Source: Azolla caroliniana (lineage: Eukaryota > Polypodiophyta). From it: a stretch of DNA of 64,000 nt. The position numbers and the translations under genes are program-made. This document shows positions 31,986 through 43,609 of the stretch, piece after piece. The DNA is taken from positions 18,848,001-18,912,000 of the forward strand of contig JBHGNT010000009.1 in the NCBI GenBank assembly GCA_043228905.1, in the 5' to 3' direction. The notes below the pieces were generated by a model. The model worked only from the letters and a program-made list of their open reading frames with translations, ran no database searches and was not told the DNA's origin. Within the stretch, counting starts at the first letter, position 1; the number at the start of each line of letters is the position of its first letter.

Positions 31986-32760
31986 CGGGATATTATATGG
32001 TCATGCCCGTAACAACCCGAGTATTTATGTGAGCGCAATGACATTGCTTTTTCCAATGTAGGGGTATCACTTGTAACCAAGGATATTGCCGAAAAAGAGA
32101 AATCATTATCCATAATTGAGAGAGACTTTTGTTTTGATATATCCTCCTCATAGATTCCTAAAGATAACTGCTTCTCACAATCCATGACAACACCCGAATA
32201 ATCAATCTGTCGCCCCTTATCCTGAGGCACCGAGTGAGGTAAGAGTTGAAGGATCTGCTTACCTTTATCCCCCAATTGGCTACCTTTGTGCAACACACTA
32301 AATGAAACCTCTAACTTATGATGGCTTGTAGGGGAGACCTTAGAAGTAATTTCTTTCACCGTCAAGATTTCATGATCCTGCTTCTGGGATGATGGAATTT
32401 GCACTTTTGAAGCGACTTTATTCACATTCCTTGAATTATTTTGAGAAGAAATATCCCTATCTTCATCGCGATTCAAATTATTATATGGTTTACAGTCCAA
32501 TAAAAATATAGAATTGACCGGCGAGTGTTGTTGTTTAAAAGTATGCTTAGCTGCTAGGGGAGTCCAGTCGGATCTCTCCGGCTTAGAAGTCGATTTTGAG
32601 GCCTCCTCTAATCGATAACGTCTATGAGGACAATCCTTCCCTAAATGCCCAAAATGTTTGCATATAAATCAAACACGTTCGCATTCACAAGTGGAAGGAT
32701 TGCGCATTCCACTTGTAGATTCCTTTTGTAAATATCCATGTATACTCTCTCTACAAAAAT
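31986..32760 (-). pseudogene. L1-type LINE ORF1 fragment (CCHC knuckle and tail)
   Basis: Minus-strand frame with C-x2-C-x4-H-x4-C (CFIC-like, KHFGHLGKDC, about 32670-32630; the second Cys-side codon region has a stop), then an Arg-rich stretch and a long polar region to its end at 31967, just inside the repeat. The pattern (CFxCxxFGHLxKDC followed by PHRR and W-x-PLA) fits the zf-CCHC_4 part of plant L1 ORF1 proteins. No endonuclease or RT is attached. Confidence 0.55.
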
Positions 32761-34587
32761 TGGATGCACTAGTATCACATGTTCCACAACTTGATAAGAA
32801 TTTGCAAAATTAATAAAACATGATAGGTTTCCGAGTGGAGAACATGTAAAATTCAGTTAAGTTTAGAATTGTTGATATGTTAATGCGATTATAATAAAGT
32901 TCAACAATGGCTCAATATCACACTTTTGTGCGACATGGCAAACACTCAAATGAAGACTTATATTTGTTTAGTAAGTTAGCCAAAAAATACAAGGTGCAAT
33001 TGTATCCATGTTAATAAAATGAGTTATAATTTATAGTTTGACCCATACTCATATGTATATAATTGTTCGCAATGCAATTATAGTGAAACTTAAGATAACA
33101 TGATTGAAATAACAAACTTATTAAGGCTTTCAATACTTTTGTTTAAAGTTGATGCAATCTAATCCTTAGGTGATTCTTATGGGATCGAACTCCGAAGGAT
33201 AACACTAGTTAAACTACAAGCATATGAAACATGTGGATATTGATAAGAGGTGTACTCCAAGGTTGTGCAACTAATGGGACAGTGTGGCATCGACTATTAA
33301 CACACTACCCAATGTAACTGTGAAGTCAAGTTTTGCTCATAAGAGAAGACCATGGCAGATACATCAAATACTAAGGTGTATAAGAATAAAGCACAATGAA
33401 AGGTTTAAGAGTTAAAAGACGAATAAAATTGAAGGGATGTGAAGTTAGAAGCGTTTTCCAAAAGTAGAAAAAGCAGGAAAAAAGGAAAAAAGGAAAAAAC
33501 GTATAAAAAAGCAGAGAAAGCAAGGTAGAGAAAAAAGCTCATAACTTATTCATCTCATGTCCAAATTTCAAAAGAAAAGATTTGTAAGAAAGATGACAAT
33601 GAGAGCTTTCTTGTATGATAAATTTGGATGACAAACCAGAAATAATGATATGAAAAACGCATCACACAAACTTGAGGAATAAGAAAAAAGCAAGAATAAC
33701 GCAACTAAAAACCTATAAATATGAGGTTATTCCTTGCAATAGAGGGAGAGGAATAGAATATCTACAAGAAGAAGTGACAAAGAATAAGAAGATTAGAAGA
33801 AGTGAGAAGAAGATTAGTTGAAGAAAGAGAGAAGAAGGAAAGACTATTTTGGCTAATAGTATATTGAAGTAGTTATTTGGGGTTGTTACTTTTGGAGTCT
33901 AAGAGGATTGTATTGTTTTCCTAATAGTACATTGAAGTATTCTTTTCTCTTCCTCTTCCTCTTCTCTCTCTCTTTTCTTTCTCTCATAATCAGTAAGCAG
34001 CAATGGTAGACAAACAAACATAATAGTTTGATAATTATGAACACACTACACATTCTAAGCAGCAATAGAAGACAAATAACCATAATATATGGAAAATTAT
34101 ATATTAGCAGTTTGACAGTCTCAACAAACGATCTCAATTAATGACATGGACAGTCTTGACGACCATTCAATGGGGACAATATGTTTAGGTAAAGTTTGAC
34201 TTAGAAGATTGTCACTATCAATGAGTCATGTATCTTGATGCTAGAAATCAGCCTTAAGGTTAACTAATTCATGTTTCTCCATATTAGAGACAACAATGGA
34301 TGCCATACATTAGGCTTAAGGTTAAGTAAATCATGTTTCTCCACATTACAGTCAACAACATATGCGCAAAATCTGGCTTAAGGTTAAGTAAAGTTCCCTT
34401 ACACAATAATTGAATAACATTCATATCGTTTAATTTTCCGAAGTCATAAGTCAAGAAACCAAGTATATAGGAATATAATTGAAACATATAAAAGAATGTA
34501 AACAATGGAGTACACCAATGGAAGAACCCAAATTTTGTATTAGTGCTTGGAATTCATAAGCTTACACTTCATCAACAAAACATTCTA
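32761..34587. other. AT-rich intergenic region
   Basis: No convincing coding frame. The stretch around 33160-33900 looks like an old LTR or promoter remnant: purine-rich, with a plus-strand TATAAATA at 33714-33721 and GA-rich sequence behind it. A three-copy tandem repeat lies at 34251-34399. Confidence 0.4.
34251..34399. repeat. ~62-bp tandem repeat, 2.4 copies
   Basis: Units start g(c)cttaaggtta at 34251, 34314 and 34376 and continue with tcatgtttctcca. Just 3' of the methyltransferase gene remnant. Confidence 0.85.
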
Positions 34588-34731
34588 TTACATAGCAATT
34601 AAATCATCATAAGCTATCTGTGCATTGTCTTCCCCGGTTAGCCGAGCAACCGTAAGATCTTCTATAAGCTTTTCATCAAGCTCAATTAGCTCCCTCGGTT
34701 CCCAAGTTAACAGAGGAAGGCTCTCGGGAAG

Positions 34732-35114
34732 CCATTGAAACCTTTTTGTATCAACGACGTGCTTAACACCGACCTCCTCGTCCTGGTCTAAGCATTCCCA
34801 CAAGGCCTTAATCCTCATATTTATAAATATAACTTGATCCTTGTCCTTCTCCAATGCTACAGTATTTCTGAAGAGCTTCAATGCGCATGCAGACATTGTC
34901 CCTGTAAAGAAAGGGGCAAAAAGACTTAGTTATTGTCAAAACCTTTCTGTATCAACGATATGCTTAATTTCGACCTCCTCGTCTTGGTATGGGCATTCCC
35001 ACAAGGCCCTCATATTTATAAATATAACCAAGTCCTCGTCCTTCTCCAATGCTACGATATTTCTGAAGAGCTTCAATGCACATACAAACGTTTTCCTTGT
35101 AAAGAAAGGGGCAA
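34732..35114. repeat. ~193-bp tandem duplication of the last methyltransferase exon start
   Basis: 34732-34921 and 34925-35114 are diverged tandem copies including the acceptor site and the ACALKLFRN-type helix after motif I. The first-encountered copy (right) joins less well; the left copy continues to the C-terminus. Confidence 0.85.
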
Positions 35115-38100
35115 CAACGTAAATCCAGTTCGAAGAATACCTGTGCTAGAAAATAGGTCTAATATCCAATCTCCTTCTATTGAGAACATTTCGATCAAGC
35201 ACATCATAAGTCGTTCAAGTTTTTGTTATGGGTTGACAAGTCCCCATTCTATTGTGGTGATATGTCGCAATTTCCGTGTGAATGTTGGATATACCAACAG
35301 GTTTGAACCTCCAACTTCATTAGAATGCTCCTTGATTCTTTGTTTCTTTATTTCGTCGAAGTAGACAACCGTAATGTACTCAATTGCATTTACAAACCGA
35401 AAGGTTGGTCCTCTTTGACGTTGGTTTTTATCCTATAACGAATATTGGGTGAGTTAAGAATAGATTCAATAAATTATGAGCGAAAGTATTGCATGTGAAA
35501 ATTATAAAGAATCCTTACCAAGCAAGGTTCTGGATGCCGTGGCAACAAGATGACAACGCTTGAGCTACCGAGTACCCTTGGTCCATACTATGAAACACAA
35601 TTATCCTCCACAAGGATGCAATTGTTAGCTCAACAAAATCCTTAACCATTTTTTCTAATTGTTTGAACCTGAAAGGTTCATCGTCATATGATGATCCAAC
35701 CATTCGAAATCCATAAGGAATATCTGCAATCAATAGTGTATAGTCTTTCTTTGGCACTTTCTAGATCATCTCTACGACATCGCCACATATCACATTATAG
35801 TAGAGATCTTTTGTAATGTCTTTCTTGTGGGTAAATTTTCTGAAGGAGCCATCCTCTTCAATTTCATACGCTTTGACTAAACGACGATCTTTTTCTTTTC
35901 TGGCTCTCCTTGACTTCTCCTGGTTTTTTGCCACGACATGGTTTCTAATAGAGACAATAAGGCATCGAGTATTAATACACAACATCCACATATTAAGAAA
36001 ACATTATTATAAAGAAGAATACTAACCAAATCCTTGAATGCAATAAAATACTCAGTTAATGCCTTATATGAAGACGTCAATGGGTAATCCTCAATCACTT
36101 GTTCCCAAGTTATACATCCAAGTTGTTTCATCATAACTTCTTGGATCTTCATATATACCTTATGACTATGAAATCATCAATAGAAATTAGAACTTTATAT
36201 AAAACCATATCTGTTTCATTTAACTATTTGAGAAGACTTACTTGTTGAACTTAGTGACCATCTCTTCGAGGCTCAATTCTTTGGCCACAACCCTTGACAA
36301 CACAGACACCAAAAGTTGCTCATCCTTAATGCCTTGCATTGCTCTCCATAGAGATAGCTTCATGTCGTCGTCCGCTTCTTCAATTGTCAGGTCGATTTTC
36401 TTCGCTATTTGTGTAATTTCAATTCGAGCTGGGGGTCTAGTTTACATCTCTTTTGCCATTGACCCTTGACCTCCTTATTCTCCCACATTGAAAAAATTTG
36501 ATCCTGAAGTTCCCAAACTTCCCCATCTCTAAAGGGAAGTTGAAACCATGACTCTTACTTGTGAAGACCATCTGACTTAACATTATCGTCAATAACAATA
36601 CTGACCTCATGAAGACATTGACGTTGTAGTTCGGGGTGTAGCCTTACCCCAAACTTTTGTTTGATGTCCAAGTACTCATAGTGGAAGAACCTTATCCACT
36701 CGATGGATACCATTTTTTGCGGGTAGTCATTATCATTGTTGTGGTCCCATGCCAAGAGTTTTGCCTCTTTAGTTGTGAGGCCCATGTATATGTTGCACTT
36801 GGCATACTTGAAGGAGAAAGTGGTTGGGTGCTCTCTTACAAGCTGTTGTCGTGTTTCAGCCAAATGTGATCTACCAATTACAAAGTAATTGTATTGATCG
36901 TGCTTTCTCACATCAAAACCCTCAATTGTGGAATAGTCGTCAGGATCCACCATTACGATAAAGGGTACAACTATCGCATGTGGATTTATTTTCATTTTCT
37001 TCTTGAGATTTTGAACATGCATTCAATGTGGCTCTCTAATCTCAAGTGGTCTTCGTCTTGTATGAATATCTACTGGTGGCCTATGAATGATTGTTATGGG
37101 CAAATTGAAGACTTGACCTCTTCTCACCCGTTTCTTTTGCATTACCTCTCTTCGAATCTTATTTTGCTAAGAAGAAAAAACACCGAATGCTAGCTCAACA
37201 CCTGGCGTCGCCCTAGTTTCCTCATCATCACTTCAGCTTGACGATTCGGAGTCTGACATCTTTGTCATCTCGATTGCACTTTTGAGACCCTTTTTGGGGC
37301 CTCTATCAGGGATGGCGAGACATCCCTTAGAGTTACGTGGCCTTGTATATATGGTCTTAATGTTATTATTAGATTTTGTGAAGTCTCAATGACGAGTTTA
37401 AAAGATTCATGACCATAAGAATCCTTAACAAGCCGATCTTCAGAGAGGAACATTTTATGGACTCCCTTCGAGGAAGTCCACCATTACAATAAGATTGAGG
37501 GAATCATCATGGTCTTCGTAGTGAAGGCGTAAGATACGGCCATACATAAAGGGTTTCTCTTTATCAAGTTGACCGTCCCCCTTCTTTTTGGCGGTATACA
37601 ACACAACCTTCTTTTTCGAGTCGATATACTACATGCACCACTCGTCCGTCAAATCACGGTCAGGAAGCTCCTCCCCACCAGTTGCTACAACCATCTTCTT
37701 TTGACTAATTTCATCAAACGGTTGTTCCCTATTATCCTCGTGAAAAAGAAGTCTCTTTCCCTTGTTCACATTATGTGGAATTGGTTGTTTCGGGTTCTCC
37801 ACCGGTGACCCTTGATATTTCAGCCTAATTTTCTTAACAGGAAGGTCTGAGAGGTTCTCAAAAGACCTATTTAAGAGAGGAAGTGGGAAAATATACGTCA
37901 GTTGTTGTTTGAGGTTTAGCCTGCAATCAAATTTAACGTAACTAGACAATTACTAATACGAGCTAGCATTTTGCTTCATTCCCTTCATTGAAGGGTTTTG
38001 CTTGAGGTGGAACTAATGGACCTCAATTGTACATTTAAATGTCTCTTAGACTATTCTCCGATAAAATTAGGTTTTTTGAGAATTTTTCTAGGTTTAGCGA

Positions 38101-38324
38101 ACATAATGTATCTTAAATGTACAAAGATATGGTTATTTTTTATGTAATAAGGCTTAATTATTGGGTATTTACATGTATTTTATGAGACTTAATGTTATAT
38201 TCCCTAATTGTTTAATGGTCCTAATTGTTTCAAAATTCAGCAAATTCTGTTAAAATGTCTCTATTTGCCATATAAAATCGTGTCTAGATAAGGATATTGT
38301 TGGAAATTTTCTTATTTAGACAGG

Positions 38325-38612
38325 AACTCGGTACTCCATATGGAGTTGGTTTTTAAAAGGTCTATTGCAAACACAAATTCGATACGACTCGATACGGCGT
38401 ATCGAGTTCCTATTCAAACGAATCTTCCTTAAAGACGAACTCGATACGACATTTCGAATTTGTGTTTAAAGTCCTTTTGTGAACTGGAACTCGATACGCC
38501 GTATTGAGTTCCTATTCAAACAGATCTTCCTTAAAGAGGAACTCGATACAATGTATCGAGTTTCTGTTCAAAAGAGAGGCTTTTAAACAGAACCTTGATA
38601 CGCCGCATCAAG
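38325..38612. repeat. six palindromes, ~52-bp period, in intron 1 of the ParB-like gene
   Basis: Palindromes with core CTCGATACgnCGTATCGAG. Best copies are 38387-38407 (9-bp arms), 38486-38512 and 38540-38562 (10-bp perfect arms); weaker ones at 38325-38347, 38438-38460 and 38591-38612. Centres are at about 38336, 38397, 38449, 38499, 38551 and 38603, so spacing is 61, 52, 50, 52 and 52 bp. Sequence between palindromes (ttcctattcaaac...cttccttaaaga) is also partly repeated. Confidence 0.85.
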
Positions 38613-38862
38613 TTTTTGTATGAATCAGGACTTGTGAATGTTCCTTAATGGTTAGAAAGGATTGAAATTAGAAATGTTCGTACAGTTAGTATCTTACCTA
38701 GAGTCTGTGCGCTCAATCTTCTTCGACGACATGATTTTTGGGCTTGCTTGTGACAGGGAGTTGGTCGCGTGCTCTTGCATTGGTGATTCTCCGTGGGCTC
38801 CCGAGCTCTGAGTGCTCCGAGTCTCGATTGCGCATGTGAGATCCAGAAAATGAGGAGGTTCT

Positions 38863-38872
38863 CCTATTTATA
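38863..38872 (-). promoter_or_regulatory. TATA box of the ParB-like/methyltransferase gene
   Basis: Minus strand TATAAATAGG, about 130 bp upstream of the ATG at 38732, a normal plant core promoter layout. Confidence 0.7.
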
Positions 38873-39955
38873 GGGCTTTAAAACCGTGGTTAAAGTAACT
38901 ATAGTTACTTTAATAGTAGGGTTACATCCAACTTAGTTCCCCTATGTTAGTTAGTTGTTAGTACCCTTTGGTTAGTACAAAGTTGGATCCTGAGGTAGGT
39001 ACTACATGTGAGTTATAGGTTACATAAATTTTAGTCAGTTAGGTACTCTATGGTATTTATAGTTATAGTTATAGGTACGTATGCACTTAGCCATTATTGG
39101 TGGTAATAGTTGTGTCCCAGTTGTATTTATGGCACGGAATCATATGTCACCAATGATTGCACATTATAGATTGTATTGTTTCATAAAAGTTGGATTTTAA
39201 ACACCAGTAAATGATTATGAACTAATGATTAAAGTGAATTTAATAAAGGAAAATTTTAATATACTTCCCTCTTTCCCACATGGGGATTAGGAATTCTATT
39301 CACATGTGAGGAATCACACTTTTAAATGATTATGATCTTCATTAATGAACCAATGATTGAGATGAAACTTACATATTTATGACTCTCTAATGATTATGAA
39401 TATATAGTATACACTTACATATTTAGATTACACTTAAATATTTATGACTCTCTAATGATTTTGAATATAGACTATATATCTACAATAAAATATAATTTGA
39501 TTATATAGACTATATGAATAATATTGTATAAAATAAATTTTATGTATACCAGATTGACTAGTGTGTATATCATAATTTTATGTATATAATAATATATTTT
39601 GAATATAGACTATATGAATAAAATATATTTTATATAATAATAATATCTTTCTTTATTGGATTATTTGTTTATTTTATATAATAATATATTTGTTAGGGCA
39701 TTAAATTGAGGGAGCTTAGGTATATAGAGGCACTTATCATTTGTTTCAATATCTTATATTACCTTAAGCACATAATTTTGAGAGTTGTGTTTGGATCTTA
39801 AGCTGTGAGTGAAAACTCACCCTTTTCAGTTGAAGAGTATTGTTTGTCAACAGACTCACCGTTTTCGGTTGAAGAGCATTGTTTGTCGACAGATACATCA
39901 TTTTTTGTCGAAGAATATTGTTTGAGCTTATCTTCTCCTATACCTCATGTGAATA
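38873..39955. other. AT-rich region between two divergent gene remnants
   Basis: About 1 kb, very AT-rich, with many short direct repeats (for example atttatgactctctaatgatt twice near 39375-39460 and tcgacagatacatca-like repeats near 39850-39905). The only promoter-like element seen is the TATA box at its left end. Probably a shared 5' region of the two divergent genes. Confidence 0.5.
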
Positions 39956-41129
39956 ATGACTCATGTGAATAACGACTCATGTGAAGAGTTCTCTTTAGAA
40001 GAATATGACGTCAATAAAGATACAAACAATGAAAGTAATGCCAATGAAACATCGGAGATCATGGGGGGTCAACCTAACAACAACATAATTGACTCTAATG
40101 TGGTTACCCCTATTTCTAATGAAGAAAAGAAATCGGGAAACCCTATGCATATTAGAAGAACCCCACGTGGAATTTGTTTGGCAAGATTTAACTTGGAGAC
40201 ATCAGATAAGCAACTTGGAGTTGATGTAAACAAAACATGTTGTGCTTGTGGTTGTATGTCAATGTTTGGAAAAGCAAAGTTGTGAGAATTAAGGCGTTAC
40301 TATTTTTCGATGACTGGTGATGAGCAAGACACTTACCTCGGCTCACATATGCAAATTGTGTCTAACAACTCTTCGGGGATCAAAGTATCATTCGAGTATT
40401 ATATCTTCCATGCGCAACAAATATGTAGAGTGACTTTCGAAATTGCACTATGTGTTAGTAACATGCAGCTACATAAAGTACAACAACGTCTTCTTAGTGG
40501 GGATCACACTGTCAATTGTAAAGAGGTTCCAAGTATGAAAGGTGCAATTGGAAGACATGCTATTGGTTGGATGAAAATTTACTTCAAGTTAAATTGTGAA
40601 GTAATGCCCATCATAGGCATGATGCACCTCTCTGATAATTACATACATTGGGAAGTTTATGATGTTTATCGATTTGAAATGCAATTATCAAGTGATAAAT
40701 ATGTCACATATAGCAAATTCACAAGATTGTGGAGAACATGGTTTTCAAATGTTATTATTCCGCGTAGTATGCATGGGGTATTGCTTGATTTGTGCGAACC
40801 TTAAAAGTTTGGCTAAAGGTGTGAAGACAACAATGGAAAAGGATATGAGTAAGAAGTTACTACCGGAGCATCATGAAGCACAATCGTTAGAATGAAAGAA
40901 GGTGATGCATCATAGAGAGAAGTTTTTGAAGAGGCCCGAAAAATACATGTGCTTAATGATCGATGGCATGGACCAGAAGAAGACTTGCTTACCTCATATG
41001 CGAAGGCTCCCCAAAGACATCAATGATGACTACCTTGTTCAAATGCACTTGGCGGGATGCTTGGCTTATAATAGGTCAATTAGACCTCACGTCTTCATTA
41101 CATACCCCAATGTTCACAACTGTCAAGAT

Positions 41130-41585
41130 TGAGAGATAGAGAGATAGAGAGTATTGTAAAGATAATGTATTGCACTAGAAAATGGAATACAATGAGTAAA
41201 CAATAAGGGAACTCTAGAATGGCGTTGAACCAAATTGGTTCATCCCTTATTATTAGATGCGTATTTATAAGTCTTAATAGGGTATTCTAGAAAGTCCTAG
41301 AATAAAGATTATGCTAAAATATTCTAAAACGTTCTAGACAATAGAGCACTCTAGAATATTCTAGAAAATTTTAGAAAATTCTAGAAAATTCTAGAAAATT
41401 CTAGAAGATAGAGTACTCTAGAATACTTTATAATATTCTATATAGTTTATAAATTCTTTACACATAAATATATCATTACAATGATTAAGAACTCAACACA
41501 TATATAACAAGGTTGTGGGTTCGATTCCTTGTAAACCCAAATCGTATGTAAGTGTCATCATGACAACAATGACCCTAACCTAACA
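41130..41585 (-). mobile_element. ~450-bp LTR-like insertion with heat-shock-element array
   Basis: Interrupts the DUF7869 frame between NVHNCQD and VTVIHRVL. On the minus strand it has TATAAATA (41262-41269) downstream of an array of TTCTAGAA blocks, so it resembles a solo LTR transcribed leftward. Ends are approximate and I could not define a target duplication. A tRNA B-box-like ggttcgattcc occurs at about 41518-41528. Confidence 0.5.
41285..41427. promoter_or_regulatory. heat-shock-element-like array (TTCnnGAAnn)n
   Basis: TTCTAGAA at 41285-41292, 41359-41366, 41379-41386, 41389-41396 and 41399-41406, with TTTTAGAA at 41369-41376. From 41359 to 41406 the blocks repeat every 10 bp, giving alternating TTC/GAA every 5 bp, the exact layout of a heat shock factor site. 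Confidence 0.6.
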
Positions 41586-43056
41586 GTTACAGTGATTCAC
41601 CGAGTTTTGAGTTCTTGGGGCCAACCATTCCCCCTTGTTCTCTACATTCAATTGGACAATACTGTTAGAGAGAACAAAAATTAAACTGTGTTTGGCTATC
41701 TAAGTATGTTAGTCAACCAAGGATTGTTTAGAAAAGTGAAAGTCAAATTTCTTTTGGTTGGCCACACACATTATCATATAGATCACATGTTTAGCACATT
41801 CTCTAGATAGTTGTCTCGGCATGATGCTTTCACATTACCAAAACTATTTGATGTCATTTGTGATGCATATACACCACGCCCAAAAAATTTACACTTGAAC
41901 GAGGTATATGACTTTAAGAGATATATATCAGATGGGGGTGATGGGAATGTTAAAGTGCTCGCCCAGTTAAACAATATAAGCTTCAATCTTTTTTTTTTTA
42001 TAAAGAAAAATGATATAAGTAGTTCTACGCATTTGTATGCCAAGCAATATTCATCTTCTACAAAATGGGAACCTGAAGGTGGTTGCCAGTTCTTAATTTG
42101 TATGCCGAGTACAATAGTTTATGGAGCTAAACAAATGCCAATTGAGATGAAAGGACAGTTGCATAGTGACTTGGTAGAAGATAAAAAACACTTATGGCTC
42201 TAAGCTTTAATAGAAAAAAGGAAGTATATTGAGGTCGCAAAGATATATGCTGCACAACAAGACACGTCATAGTGGGATGTGTTTTATAGTGATCAGAAAG
42301 GAATTATTGACAATTGTGTATCTGGTGATAATTGGACTTTGGAAATACCATTCACATGGTTGCTACAACATGATCATGTAAATAAATCTCCAGAGCAAGT
42401 AACTAATGCAATTAATGATAGTTTGGTCCATCCACAACAAAGAGACATTTATGTGGGACCAAGGATGACCAAAGCAGCTGAAGCTAGATGGAAAGGAAAT
42501 TTGCAAGAGCTCGCAGTGGGGATGTTGATTACAACACCTACTAATGATAACGAACAAGGCCGCCAATTTTGGATTGGTAAAATTCTAGAAGTGCTAATGC
42601 ATGAAATAGAAAACACGATCAAGTCTATAAAAGTGCATTGGTACGACACTAGAAGTGAAAATGCTTTTACAAGTAAGTATACAATAGAGATGATGAAATG
42701 CCCGACGAGAAGGGGAAGCAGGAAGAGGAAGTGAAACATTCGTAACACCTCAACCCTTGATATCTCTAATGTGGATATCATCATGTACGACTTTATGCTT
42801 ACAAAAGTTGGACGTTTAAGGAAGTCAACAATAGATATAATAATAAAAAAATTACCAGGTTTACAAGGTGGCTCGAGTCAAAGGCAAACGAGATCTGCTG
42901 CACATAATATAGAGTCACACAATTTGGTTTACGATGAAGATAATGCATTGATTGGTACATCCGAGGATGACGAGGCGGAATCCTCATTGTACATTGTTAA
43001 CCATTTCTGGGGAAACACCTTCGATGTGCCCACAGGCTATCGGTGTCAAGGGATCG

Positions 43057-43477
43057 TGTTACGTGGGAGCCTCTTCTACAAGGGGGGAAAAAAGAAAGGA
43101 GAACGAGGAGCGTACACGGGCTACAACCCGTTAGGTATAAACGTAGCTCGATTTACGAGTACGAGGAGAATACACAGATAGAATATTAGAAAACGAAACT
43201 TATATTAAACGATAGAGCTCCTAGTGATTACAGTACTCGGCTCTCAGCCGGAAACAATAGTACAGAGCTTGCTGCTAGGATATTACTCTTGCTAAGAATG
43301 ATCTAGATAATCCCCCCTTGAGTTATATAGTTTTCCCCTTCAGACAGAGCCGAGCCATCGGCTGATTTGTGAGGGCTAAAAACATGACTATTTCTAGTCT
43401 TACTTATTTCCTCACCTACTCTTCTACCTAACGACGAGTTTACATAATATATTTATATTTTTGGCCTATGGAAAACA
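43057..43477 (-). repeat. probable LTR of element N
   Basis: On the minus strand starts TGTTTTCC at 43477 and ends CACGTAACA at 43057 (TG...CA, 421 bp), with AT-rich TATA-like sequence near 43450. It cuts off the DUF7869 gene. There is no partner LTR in the window. Confidence 0.4.
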
Positions 43478-43609
43478 CCTGGCACGCCCGTGGGATAGGA
43501 CTTTGTCTATCGGACCCACGGTTCACAATGTGGAGGAGTAACCATGGATTTGGCAAAACAACACAATTTACAAAAATTGCCCGTTCATACGAGGGCTTAT
43601 AGGGTTGTT

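Larger units (their letters stand above)
34588..38732 (-). pseudogene. spliced ParB-like + beta-class amino-methyltransferase gene (decayed)
   Basis: Multi-exon gene on the minus strand. Exon 1 starts at ATG 38732 and ends at 38698 before GTAAGA; exon 2 starts at 37866 and continues in frame. It runs through a region that may be a reader-type domain (YIDSKKKVVLYT...YGRILRLHYED...IVMVDFLEGS). Next comes a ParB-like segment (about 36990-36640: VIGRSHLAETRQQL, then GLTTKEAKLLAWDHN). Later exons carry methyltransferase motifs in permuted order: CGDVVEMI and LLIADIPYGF (motif IV; canonical DPPY, about 35800-35720), WGLVNP-x-QKLERLM, then WILDLFSSTG (motif I) joined in phase across an intron to the last exon (34901-34588). 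Introns of about 46-90 bp. Stops at 37629, near 37240, 37170, 37020 and 36555 plus frameshifts show it is not functional now. Substrate (N6-adenine or N4-cytosine) unknown. Confidence 0.7.
39956..43056 (+). pseudogene. DUF7869-type transposase-like gene, decayed
   Basis: Frames at 39956-40285, 40310-40804, 40780-41122, 41586-42203 and 42279-43056 form one gene with a few frameshifts and stops. Features in order: CCACGCMS cysteine cluster (about 40235-40260); CLICANL cysteine pair near 40785; MCLMIDGMDQKKT (about 40950-40985, first acidic residue); LYIQLDNTVRENKN (about 41640-41685, second); FLLVGHTHYHIDHMFSTFS (about 41748-41805). The order DGMDQ, QLDN..ENKN and GHTH..ID matches the DUF7869 family, which has an RNase H-like layout and occurs in transposon-like genes. 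The C-terminus is acidic and Lys-rich. Sequence at 41130-41585 is an insertion inside the catalytic region. The right end is cut by an LTR at 43057. Confidence 0.65.

Noticed and set aside
34841-35364. Plus-strand frames of 93-143 residues in the methyltransferase region
   Set aside because: They overlap antisense to exons with clear methyltransferase motifs and span introns.
38325-38612. CRISPR-like regularly spaced palindromic repeats
   Set aside because: Spacers are themselves repeated, the repeats are imperfect, and the locus is in an intron of a eukaryotic gene; no cas genes.
41510-41550. tRNA gene or tRNA-derived SINE
   Set aside because: Only a B-box-like ggttcgattcc is present; no A box at the right distance and no acceptor or anticodon stem.
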